Positions 11,975-29,426 of a stretch of 64,000 nucleotides of DNA are shown here, in pieces; positions within the stretch are counted from its first letter, which is position 1; the number at the start of each line of letters is the position of its first letter. Position numbers and translations under genes: made by a program. The notes under the pieces are model-generated. The model was given only the letters and a program-made list of their open reading frames with translations, ran no database searches and was not told where the DNA came from. The stretch lies in NCBI GenBank assembly GCA_030035585.1, contig CM057476.1, forward strand, positions 26,520,501 to 26,584,500. The letters run 5' to 3'. The DNA is from Dugong dugon. Taxonomy: Eukaryota; Chordata; Mammalia; Sirenia; Dugongidae.

Positions 11975-12140
11975 TTGTTATTGTTGTTGTTGTTTGCCAT
12001 CGGGTCAATTCCGACTCATAGCGACCCTATACAACAGAGTAGAACTGCCCCACAGGGTTTCTAACGAGTGGCTGGTGGATTCGAACTGCCGACCTTTTGG
12101 TTAGCAGCCTGAGCTCTTAATCACTTCACCACCAGGGCTC
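11975..12140 (-). mobile_element. AfroSINE, short-body class, with target duplication
   Basis: Flanked by cttgaagtaaa at 11964-11974 and 12141-12151, a perfect 11-bp duplication. Confidence 0.9.
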
Positions 12141-12183
12141 CTTGAAGTAAACAGGAAGAGGGAAATAATAAAAATAAGAGCAA

Positions 12184-12491
12184 GAGTACGGACCCAGGAC
12201 ACCGTTTTCGCTCAGTAATGAAGTCATTCCCAAGGTTCACCCTTCAGCCAAAGATTAGACAACCCTATAAAACAAAACGAGACTAATCTGGCACAGCAGC
12301 CCAAGGACAAGGACTAGAAGGCAGGAGAGGACAGGAAAGCTGGTAATAGGGAATCCAAGGTCAAGAAGGGAGAGCGTTGACATTTTGTGGGGTTGTTAAC
12401 CAATGTCATAAAACAATATGTGTACTAACTGTTTAATGAGAAAGCACTTGTTCTGTAAACCTTCAACTAAAGTACAATAAAAATTTTTAAA
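12184..12491 (+). mobile_element. L1 3' end
   Basis: Carries the gggttgttaaccaatgtcat and caataaaaatt terminus. Flanked by aagagcaa at 12176-12183 and 12492-12499. Confidence 0.75.
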
Positions 12492-12613
12492 AAGAGCAAA
12501 AATCAGTGAAATAAACCACAAACAAATGATAGAGAAAAGTAAAAAAGTTAAAAACTGGTTCTTGGAAAAGATTAATAAAATTGAAAAACACAAGCAAACA
12601 TTTGATCTTCTTT

Positions 12614-12619
12614 TTTATT
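12614..12619 (-). terminator. CRYBA4: Probable CRYBA4 polyadenylation signal
   Basis: AATAAA on the minus strand about 160 nt past the stop codon, the only canonical hexamer I see in that span. It sits about 14 bp from the edge of an old L1 fragment, so the transcript end would fall at or inside the L1. Confidence 0.55.
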
Positions 12620-12779
12620 ACTTTTAGGTTTTTGAACTGACTGTGCATAGACTGGCCCACAAGGGTGTTGGCTTTACATGGGTTACATAGGGAGGCAGAA
12701 TGAGAGAGCACATAACAACCTCCAAAGCCGTGACATTCCAGGCAAGCACAGTTGCATTCCTCAGTGCCAGGCTCCCTGC

Positions 12780-21771
<8,992 letters not shown>

Positions 21772-22167
21772 GCCAGCCCCTTCCTACATAGGAGAGGAAC
21801 ATAATCACCTTCTGCCCTAACCCTGCTTTCCTCCCTGACACTGAAGGCTGGTTTGGGCTGAGTTGGGATCTAGATGGGGTTCAGATGTGACTGGGCTAGG
21901 CGCAAAGTGTGGCTTTGGCCTGCCCTTCTCTTTCCCTTCCCATATCCTTTTTTCCCTTCCTGTGGCCATCTCAGAACATCCCCGTTCTGGGTCCTGGTGG
22001 CTCTGCCCCCCACCTGTCTTACTTTATCCTCTCTCTAGGAGAACATTCTATGTCTGTCAGAGGGTAGATGCATCACCCAGCAAGTACCTCTTCCAGAGAC
22101 AGTCCCTAACCCAAAGGGTGCAAATGCAGCCAACAGGACTATGAGAATAGATTTGCTTTTAAATCAG

Positions 22168-22383
22168 AGTAAAAGCCCTGATGGCAAAATGGTTAAACAC
22201 TCAGCTGCCAACCAAAAGGTCAGCAGTTCAAACCCGCCCCCCACCAGAGGCTCCAAGGGAGAAAGACCTGGCGATCTGCTCCTGTAAAGATTATAGTCAA
22301 GGAAGCTCTACAGGGCAGTTCTACTCTGTCAACGTGGACTTGCTATGAGTCAAAATTGACCCAAGGGCACCTGGCAACAAGAA
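22168..22383 (+). mobile_element. AfroSINE, long-body class
   Basis: Ends cacctggcaacaaga. It lies in CRYBA4 intron 1, less than 170 bp from exon 1. Confidence 0.87.
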
Positions 22384-22547
22384 GACAGGTGCAGGTCTTG
22401 ATGCCTAGACCCATCCTCGGTTAGGGTGAGGATGGAATTCTGGATGACGCAAAGATGTCCCCAGGATTGGGGATCTGGACTCCCTGCCTCCCAGGTCAAG
22501 CTCACTCAAAGCTCCTGATCCCCCCCTTCCCCAAGTCTGGAACTTAC

Positions 22548-22575
22548 CGAGCTGAGCCCAGAGAACATGCCAGAC
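22548..22575 (-). other. CRYBA4: CRYBA4 exon 1, non-coding (approximate 5' end)
   Basis: A strong donor (TCG|gtaagt) at 22548/22547 lies about 50 nt downstream of a TATA box on the same strand. Beta-crystallin genes normally have a short untranslated first exon, so this is inferred to be it. The 5' end is estimated from the TATA position and not seen directly. Confidence 0.7.
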
Positions 22576-22597
22576 CTGGGCCAGCTGCAGCCAGGCT

Positions 22598-22603
22598 CTT
22601 ATA
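22598..22603 (-). promoter_or_regulatory. CRYBA4: TATA box of CRYBA4
   Basis: TATAAG in the context ctataagagcc on the minus strand, about 30 nt upstream of the presumed first exon and just downstream of a C-rich stretch. Core TATA promoters are usual for lens crystallin genes. Confidence 0.75.
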
Positions 22604-22643
22604 GTCTGGGCGGGGAGAGGGGCCCCCAGGAGACAAAGCCCCA

Positions 22644-22651
22644 ACTCAGCA
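22644..22651 (-). promoter_or_regulatory. Maf half-site-like motif upstream of CRYBA4
   Basis: TGCTGAGT on the minus strand, about 40 nt upstream of the TATA box. TGCTGA is the half-site bound by large Maf factors, known regulators of crystallin promoters. Function is inferred from sequence and position only. Confidence 0.45.
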
Positions 22652-23547
22652 AGTGAGTGGCAGAAACAAAAGCAAGTGCTGGAGAGGGATCAGCAGCTCC
22701 GGCTTTGGCTGGGAGGGAATGGGCTGGCTCGCCAACCTCAGGGACCAGCTGTGAATAAGGCAAGACGAGGAAGGTCTGCCGTAATCAGCTCCACTGAGCT
22801 TCTGTCTGGAGGAATAGAATGAGCACTGCATGAGGAGTCCAAAAATTTCATTCTCATCCTGCCTAGCCATGCAACCTTGGGCAAGTCATTTCCCCTCCAT
22901 TTCTGCCTACAAAAGGAGATAAGAATAAACTTGGTTTGTTGTGAGGTTATGTAACATGTCTGACACAGAGCAAACACTCAACAAATTCCTTTCTCCCTTT
23001 CCAACCCGTTCCTCTTCCAGCTGGGGCAATCGAGGTAGGCTTCATGTTGGAGGTGGCATTTAAACTCGATTCTGAAGGGTGGGAGGATTTGCGCAAAGTG
23101 AAAAGGAAGCAGGGGCGTTCCAAGCAGAGGAAGCCAACAAAAGTGTGGTGGTAGAATTTGCAGCACATGTACCAGAAAGAGCCGGTAGCCCGATGTGGCT
23201 GGAGCAGATGGAGAGAGGCAGAAGAGGTGGGCTGGGTCAGGACCTGCAGGGCCCAAAAAGTTACATGGATGAGTCTGCTGGCTCTGTGGACAGAATAAAG
23301 GAGCTGGTGGGTGCGAGCATGCTTTGCAAACTGTACAGCACCTGTCAACTCTCGAGGGTTTGTAGGATTCACTTTGTGCACCCTCGTCCTGCATCCCTGG
23401 CCTCTCATAGCTTAGGAAGAGCTTGGCTGGGCGTCAGGACACGGAGAGTGAGATCTGACCCTGTTCTTACCACCTGGGTCACCTAGAGGCTGACTGAGCC
23501 CCAGCTCACGGCCTGGGAAAGGGCAGCACCAGTTCCCTGTGGGGAGG

Positions 23548-23760
23548 GTTAAGGACCCTGCCGGTACAATGGTTAAGTACTCGGCAGCTAACCAAAAGGT
23601 TGGTGGTTTGAACTCACCCATCAACTCTGCGGAAGAAAGAGCTAGCGATCTGCTTCTTTAAAAGATTACAGCCTAGGAACCCATATGAGGCAGTCCTACT
23701 CTGTCACATGGGGTTGCTATGAGTTGGAACTGACTCGGTGGCACCCAACAACAACAACAT
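23548..23760 (+). mobile_element. AfroSINE, long-body class
   Basis: Tail ctcggtggcacccaacaaca. Between the two crystallin promoters. Confidence 0.87.
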
Positions 23761-23799
23761 TTAACACATGACTTCGATAAACTGTTGCCATGAAAACTA

Positions 23800-23940
23800 A
23801 AGGCTAAGAACACAACCTCTGCAGCCAGAGTGAATTCGAATCCCATGCTTACCGGCTGGGTGACCTTGTGCATGTTACTGAACCTCTCTGAGCCTCAGTT
23901 TCCTCATGTGTAAAATGGGTATAACAAAGTAAATTGGGTT
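23800..23940 (+). repeat. MIR, sense
   Basis: Contains ctctctgagcctcagtttcc and gtaaaatggg of the MIR core. Confidence 0.6.
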
Positions 23941-24107
23941 TAACCTAAGAGACAGGTATTGTGAGGATCTGTGTGAGTTATACATGAATGGCACTGGAAA
24001 CTGCTTCTAGAAAAAAAAAAAGATTAAAAGAAAACATTATCTGTCATCATCGTCATTATTGCTAATACTAACAAGGATTATTATTAAATAAAAATCATTA
24101 AAAAAGC

Positions 24108-24308
24108 AGGTCCCTAAGCGAACAAACGGTTTGCACTCGACTGCTAACCTAAAGGTTGGCAATGCAAACCCACCCAGAGGCGCCACAAAAGGAAAGCCTG
24201 TCGATTTGCTTCCATTAAGATTACAGCCAAGAAAACCCCATGGAGCAGTTCTACTCTGTAACACACGGGGTCGTCATGAGACAGAATCAACTCAACCGCA
24301 CCGAACAA
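24108..24308 (+). mobile_element. AfroSINE
   Basis: Tail ctgtaacacacggggtcgtc; head partly lost. Confidence 0.82.
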
Positions 24309-24360
24309 GTACCGCAGCAATAAAAAAGCAGGAGTGCCTAGTTTTTAAGAGCTTGGGCTC

Positions 24361-24690
24361 ATAGGGCAACATGTGTACTAACTGCTTAACAAGAAACTAT
24401 TTTGTTCTGTAAGCCTTCATCTAAAGTGAGAACAGCAGCACAACCGGAAGAGCGTAGTCGATGTCACTGAACTGTGCACGTAGAAATTTTTGAAATGGTG
24501 TATGTTTGGCTATGTGTATTTTCACCCAAAAAAAAAAAAATGTCGAGAAGGGAGAGGGTTGACATGTCATGCGGTTGTTAACCAATGTCATAAAACAATA
24601 TGTGTACTACTGTTTCACGAGAAACTATTTGTTCTGTAAGCCTTCATCTGAAGTCAATGAAAAATAAATAAATAAAATAAACAGCTTGGG
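24361..24690 (+). mobile_element. Two L1 3' ends in tandem
   Basis: Similar termini (aactgcttaacaagaaacta...aagccttcatct) occur at 24375-24430 and 24595-24655, separated by an older L1 3' UTR stretch and a poly(A) run. Confidence 0.6.
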
Positions 24691-24879
24691 CTCAGGAGTT
24701 AAAAAGATGTGAGCCCCCAACTCCACTTTACAGTTGAGAAAACTGAGGCTGAGAGAGGCAAAAGGGACTTGCCTCAGTTTTCTCATTTGTAAATGGGGCT
24801 AATCACAGCCTTCACCATACGAGGTCATAGTGAGGATTACAGGAGCTGAGAGCCATAAAATGCTCATAGGGGTGCTCAC

Positions 24880-25345
24880 ATGAGGGCACCCCCACTTCCA
24901 CCCCCATCCGGCCCTTTGACAGAGGGCTCATTGCCAAACTGGGTCCGGAACTGCCCAGAGACAAGACGGCCTGGCCTCACGGCCCAGACCTGTGGGTGGC
25001 CCCACCGCAGGCATCTTGGCTGTGACTCCAGTGTTCCATATCCTGTGGTTCCTGCCCCCCACCCCAGGCCTTGGCCCAGGATGAAAGGCTGAGGGGGAAG
25101 CTGGAAAGTGAGGGGTGCCAGGTGGGGGGCAGGGTGATCTCCAGCAGAACTGGGCCGTATGGGGGGCCTGGGGCCCTGAATCCCCACAGAAGAGGCAGGA
25201 ACCTACGAAGACCCTCCACCCAGGGGCAAGAGAGTGAGTTCCCCGGGGTCCCTCTGCTGGCCCTGCTGGTAGCGCACCTTGTGACTTTGGTCAATTCACT
25301 AGTCCCACCTGGCCTCATTTTCTCCGTTTGTGAAGTGAGGTAGTG
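24880..25345. other. Intergenic stretch without recognised repeats
   Basis: GC-richer DNA between the crystallin promoters. Overlapping open frames on both strands show no domain and are taken as chance. It could hold regulatory sequence, but nothing is proven. Confidence 0.35.
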
Positions 25346-25400
25346 AGTGATATAATTTCTGGGATTTGTTCCATTGTTCAAAGTCTATTGCTCTACCTCA

Positions 25401-25403
<3 letters not shown>

Positions 25404-25451
<48 letters not shown>

Positions 25452-25710
25452 CGCACGCCTTTCTCTCTGTGTCTCTGTCTGTCTGTGTCTCTGTGTGTAT
25501 GTGTGTGTGTGTCTCTTTATCTGTGTGTCTCTGTGTGTGTCTGCATCTCTCTCTCTATCTCTGTGTGTCTCTATATCTCGGTGTCTGGGTGTCTGAGTAC
25601 CTCTCTCTGTCTGGTGTGTCTCCATCCGTGTGTGTTCTCTGCATGTGTCTCTACCTGTATGTATTGTGGGGTGTGTGTCTGTGTGCATGTCTCTCTCCTT
25701 CACCAGCCTT
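25404..25710. repeat. (TG)n microsatellite grading into (TGTCTC)n
   Basis: A pure TG run at about 25404-25448, then degenerate T/G/C repeats. Cys/Val-rich frames here are artefacts. Confidence 0.9.
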
Positions 25711-26331
25711 CTCCCCCTTTTGCACTCTGATCTCTGTCTACATCGTCTCTTTCTTTTTGGTTGCTCTCCACCTTGCCCAATCTGTCTCCCTGTTTCTCTC
25801 TCCCCATCTTGGTTTCCCTCTCTCTCCCTGCATCCCACCTTCTGTTATGACCCATGGGCAAGACCATCTAGTCACCCAATGTTGATGGAGGTCCTGCTGG
25901 GTGCCAGGCCCTGTGCCAGCACTGGGTGTGCAGTGGTGAGCAAATGTGTTATGTCTAGGCAGCTCTATCCCTGGGTCAGATAATTAGGGGTCTTCAGGCA
26001 GTAAACAAAGCAGGGAAACAGAAAGGGAGAAGCTGGGCCCAGTGGGGAATGTGGGACAGGCCCCACGCCTTGAATGCTCAGTTCACCCAAGCACGCCCCT
26101 ACCCAGAAACAGGGAGCCAGGCCAGGGCCAAGGTCAATCCCACGAGAGTTGAGCATATAGACCCTGGAGCCAGCCTGCCTGGGCCGCTTCCTGCTCTGGT
26201 CTCTTTGTGCCTGCGCTCTTCTCATCTGCGAAATGGGTATAATGAAAGTACCAGATAAGTCAGGCTATCCTGGGCATTGACTGAGATGGTGTGGGTAAAG
26301 CATTTGGTACCCAGCTTCACACACATAAAAC

Positions 26332-26542
26332 CAGAAAAACCCAGGTGCCGTTGAGTCAGTTCTGATTCCTGGCAACCCCATGTGTGTCAGAGTAGAACTG
26401 TGCTCCATAGGATTTTCAATGGCTGATTTTTTAGAAGTAGATTGCCAGGCCTTTCTTCCGAGGTGCCTCTGGGTGGACTCAAACCTCTGAATTTTCAGTT
26501 AGCAGCAGAGTGTGTTAACTGTTTTCACCACCCAGGGACTCC
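26332..26542 (-). mobile_element. AfroSINE
   Basis: Reverse copy with the cccatgtgtgtcagagtaga block and a complete reversed head caccacccagggactcc. Confidence 0.87.
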
Positions 26543-26703
26543 TAACACACATAAGCACTTGCTAAGTGGAGTCATTGATAGCACACCCACGTCTGCCTTT
26601 ACCAAGCATTGTCCTGCTCATCATCACCTTCTCTTCTGCACAGCACTCCAGTAGGGACGCTTGTGCCCACTTTGTAATTGCAGACACAAAGTCCCCAAAG
26701 ATA

Positions 26704-26912
26704 GTTTTTGTTGTCAGCTGCTGTCAAGTCTATTTTCAACTCATGGTGACCCCATGTGACAGAGCAGAACTGCCCCATAGGATTTTCTAGGCTGTAATCT
26801 TTACAGAAGCATTTCTCCAGGTCTTTCTCCTGTGGAGCCGCTGGAGGGGTTCAAACCACCAACCTTTTGCTTAGAAGCCAAACACTTAACCACTGGGCCA
26901 CCAGGGCAGACA
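26704..26912 (-). mobile_element. AfroSINE, long-body class, near the CRYBB1 promoter
   Basis: Reverse copy ending gggccaccagggc, about 330 bp upstream of the CRYBB1 TATA box. Confidence 0.87.
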
Positions 26913-27189
26913 CCTGCCAATTGCCATGTAGTAGTGATCAAGCCAGGATGCAAATGCAGGTCTCCTAGCTCCCTGGGGGCTCCCCTTTTCCCAGGCCCCA
27001 TGGCTGACAACAGCAGGTAACTTGTGGCTGGCCCTTCCCCCAGCTGGGGGTGATAGTGTGGTAGGGGCAAAGCAGAGGGCAGGTCAAAAGGTGGATCCCT
27101 GCTGTTAGGGTTTTTGCTGTGCCTGCCAGGCTCACAATGGAAAGTGCAGCTCTCAGCAGTAACCTGGGACAGGCAGGCCCCATTGGGCC

Positions 27190-27201
27190 TGCTGAGCCAG
27201 C
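27190..27201 (+). promoter_or_regulatory. Maf half-site-like motif upstream of CRYBB1
   Basis: TGCTGAGCCAGC begins 55 nt upstream of the TATA box. It contains the TGCTGA Maf half-site and matches the motif at a similar place in the CRYBA4 promoter. Role inferred only. Confidence 0.45.
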
Positions 27202-27244
27202 TCCCCGTTTGTGCCACGTACCGTAGGCCTGGTGTCTGCCAGAT

Positions 27245-27250
27245 TATAAA
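27245..27250 (+). promoter_or_regulatory. CRYBB1: TATA box of CRYBB1
   Basis: TATAAA in the context gattataaaatgggg, followed by a C-rich leader and a good donor site. It lies about 2 kb upstream of the first coding exon, across intron 1. Confidence 0.78.
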
Positions 27251-27274
27251 ATGGGGGGTCGGCCCCAGTCACCC

Positions 27275-27325
27275 AAAGCACCCACCTGCCCACCCACTCT
27301 CAAGCAAGAAGTAGCAGGTCCCCAG
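27275..27325 (+). other. CRYBB1: CRYBB1 exon 1, non-coding (approximate 5' end)
   Basis: A TATA box is followed about 75 nt later by a consensus donor, CAG|gtaaga, at 27325/27326. The roughly 50-nt segment between the predicted start site and this donor fits the short untranslated first exon of beta-crystallin genes. The 5' end is estimated. Confidence 0.72.
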
Positions 27326-27356
27326 GTAAGAGGGACCCCACCTCACTGCACAGAGC

Positions 27357-27838
27357 TGAAGGAAGGGGAGGAGAAGAGGGGAGTCAGAGAGAAGGGGGGC
27401 AAAGGAACAGCAACACAAGAGAGTCAGAGAGAAGTCAGAACAAGAAAATTACAGAGTTGAGAAAAAGATGAGAGAGAGAGAAAAACAAAGAACTGATAGA
27501 CGGGCAGAAATCCAAAGAGGACACGTACAGAGGGAGAAAGAGACAGAAAGATAGAAAGGGAGACAGACAGAGAGAAGGAGACAGAGAGAGGGACAGACAG
27601 TCACAGAGAGAGAGAGACAGACAGACGGAGACTCATACAGAAAGAGAGAGAGAGGGACAGAGAGAAAGACACACAGACAAAGAAAAGCAGAGAGAGACAG
27701 ACAGACACACACACACACACAAAGAGAAAAAGGCAGACACAGACAGACAGAAAGACACATAAACAGAGAGAGAGAGAAAAGCAGAGACATCAGAGAGATA
27801 CAGACAGGCAGAGGGAAAGAGAGAAAAGGAATGAGAAC
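27357..27838. repeat. Purine-rich (AGAG/AGAC)n tract
   Basis: About 480 bp almost free of T on the plus strand, starting about 30 bp inside CRYBB1 intron 1. Low-complexity Leu/Ser/Cys frames on the other strand are artefacts. Confidence 0.9.
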
Positions 27839-28639
27839 ATTTCCTAGCCAGAATGAGCCCAGCCGGCACCCCAAGGTAGTGTTGATTCACAGGCTGAAGT
27901 GGGGTAGCACGGGCCTGGAAGGTACAGATATGGCCCAGATGTCTGGTCTCTGCCCTCAGAGGTCAGAGCCCAGAGCAGTGACAGCCCTACTGGTAGACAG
28001 ATGGGGAGGTGTCTGCCTGCTCCAATAAGAGTGCTCAGGAGTCCAATGGGCCAGAGGGTCTGCATCTGAGCTGCCAAGGGGTCTTGAATCCCCTGAAAGT
28101 CTCTCCAAAATTGAAGGGGGCATTTTTGTTTCTGGTGACAAGGTGAAGATTTCATCAATCAAACAAAGGCAACTATGACACCATGGCGATTAGGAACCAC
28201 TGGAACTGGCCAAAGCCCTCTCCACCCAATGCCCACATGGCCGCAAGCCTCCTTTTTAGAAGCCCCAACATGCACTAAATATGTCCTCCTTGGTCCTCCT
28301 TTAGGCCCCAAGCCCCAGCCCTGGGTCGGCCCCCACATACCCGCTCTAGAGAATTCCAGAGGCAGCGATTAGAAAAGGAGATGGGAACATGCATTCATTC
28401 ATTCTTTGAACAGATGTTTACTGCGAATCTCGTATGTGCCAGGCACAGATCCAAGTGCTGGGAGAGTAGATGGGGTGAATAAAACAGAACCAATAAAAGA
28501 GCAGAGCAATTAGGAACCCAGTTGCTGGGGTCTGTCCACTAGAGTTGGAATTGGAGATCTACTGCTTACTAGCTGTATAGGTTACTAAGCCTCAGTTTGC
28601 TCAGTGAGGATAGTGATAGCACCTTACCCACTGGGTTAC

Positions 28640-28847
28640 AAGGAGCCTTGGTGGCATAATGGTTATGCACTCGGCTGCTAACTGAAAGGCTGACGGTTCA
28701 AAATCCACTCAGTGGTGCTTCAGAAGAAATGCCTGATGATCTGCTCCCCTAAAGATTACAGCCTAGAAACCCTATGGGTAACTCTACTCTGTCATATAGG
28801 GTCTCTATGAGTCAGAATCAACTCCACAGCACCCAACAACAATAACA
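28640..28847 (+). mobile_element. AfroSINE, long-body class
   Basis: Tail actccacagcacccaacaac. In CRYBB1 intron 1, followed at 28905-28953 by a reversed head-only fragment. Confidence 0.87.
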
Positions 28848-28904
28848 TGGCCTTACGGTGCGAGTCAGATGAGTTCATTAATGAATGTAATAGTGCTTAC
28901 CACA

Positions 28905-28953
28905 TAGTTTAGTAGTCAAGTACTGAACCATTTATGCCACCCAGGGGCTCCTG
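28905..28953 (-). mobile_element. AfroSINE head fragment
   Basis: Only the reversed head is present (tagtagtcaagtactgaacc...cacccaggggctcc). Confidence 0.65.
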
Positions 28954-29252
28954 AGGTGGTAATCTACTTGGGGTAGAAGGGAAGGCATTCTTGCTGGTGG
29001 GAACCATGGCCAAAGGACTAGAGGAAAGATGTATGGGCTTAGTGGTCCTAGACAGGAAACTCTTGCCTGGGGTAGGGGATGAGATGATCAAATTCAAGGC
29101 TTATGTTTTAGAAGGAGAAAGAAGGGAAATGAGTTCGAAGGAGCCTCACAATACGAGGCGAGGGGGTGTGAGAATGGGGAGGCAGCTCGTGGGTGCCATC
29201 CTGAATCAACCTAGGCTGAGGGTTTCTTTACAGACCGCTGCAGGCAGGAATC

Positions 29253-29426
29253 ATGTCTCAGGCTGTGGTGGCCCCAGCAACAGCCACGGTGAACCCAGGG
29301 CCTGATGGGAAGGGGAAGGGGGCCCCACCCGCAGGGCCATCCCTGGCCACCTATCCCACCCAGGCCCCAGCATCTGTGCCCGTGCCCAGTGCCAAAGTGG
29401 GGGACCTTCTTCCTGGGAACTACAAG
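29253..29426 (+). CDS. CRYBB1: CRYBB1 exon 2, start codon and N-terminal arm
   Basis: Acceptor tctttacag (exon starts at 29234), ATG at 29253 with A at -3, donor AAG|gtaagg. It encodes [20 protein letters not shown] through LLPGNYK, a flexible Pro/Ala/Gly-rich arm. The open frame continues past the donor into a low-complexity tract, but that part is intronic. Confidence 0.96.

Larger units (their letters stand above)
11060..12600 (+). mobile_element. Old L1 ORF2 fragment, sense, with later insertions
   Basis: A-rich, with DNA-level resemblance to L1 ORF2 (for example the ccatatgctaggccataaaa stretch near 11600 and the ggttcttggaaaagattaat stretch near 12560). It is broken by an AfroSINE (11347-11535), a reverse AfroSINE (11975-12140) and a younger L1 3' end (12184-12491). 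No intact frame remains. Confidence 0.65.

Noticed and set aside
1-12600. MIAT or another gene 3' of CRYBA4
   Set aside because: Human gene order would put a long non-coding RNA on this side, but farther away; nothing here supports an exon of it.
22947-23486. Overlapping frames of 135-153 codons on both strands between the crystallin promoters
   Set aside because: Mutually overlapping, with no recognisable domain and no promoter or splice evidence.
25343-25983. Cys/Val-rich frames up to 180 codons
   Set aside because: Produced by the (TG)n and (TGTCTC)n repeats.
27449-27890. Leu/Ser/Cys-rich minus-strand frames resembling membrane proteins
   Set aside because: Translations of the purine-rich tract; no start context or family match.
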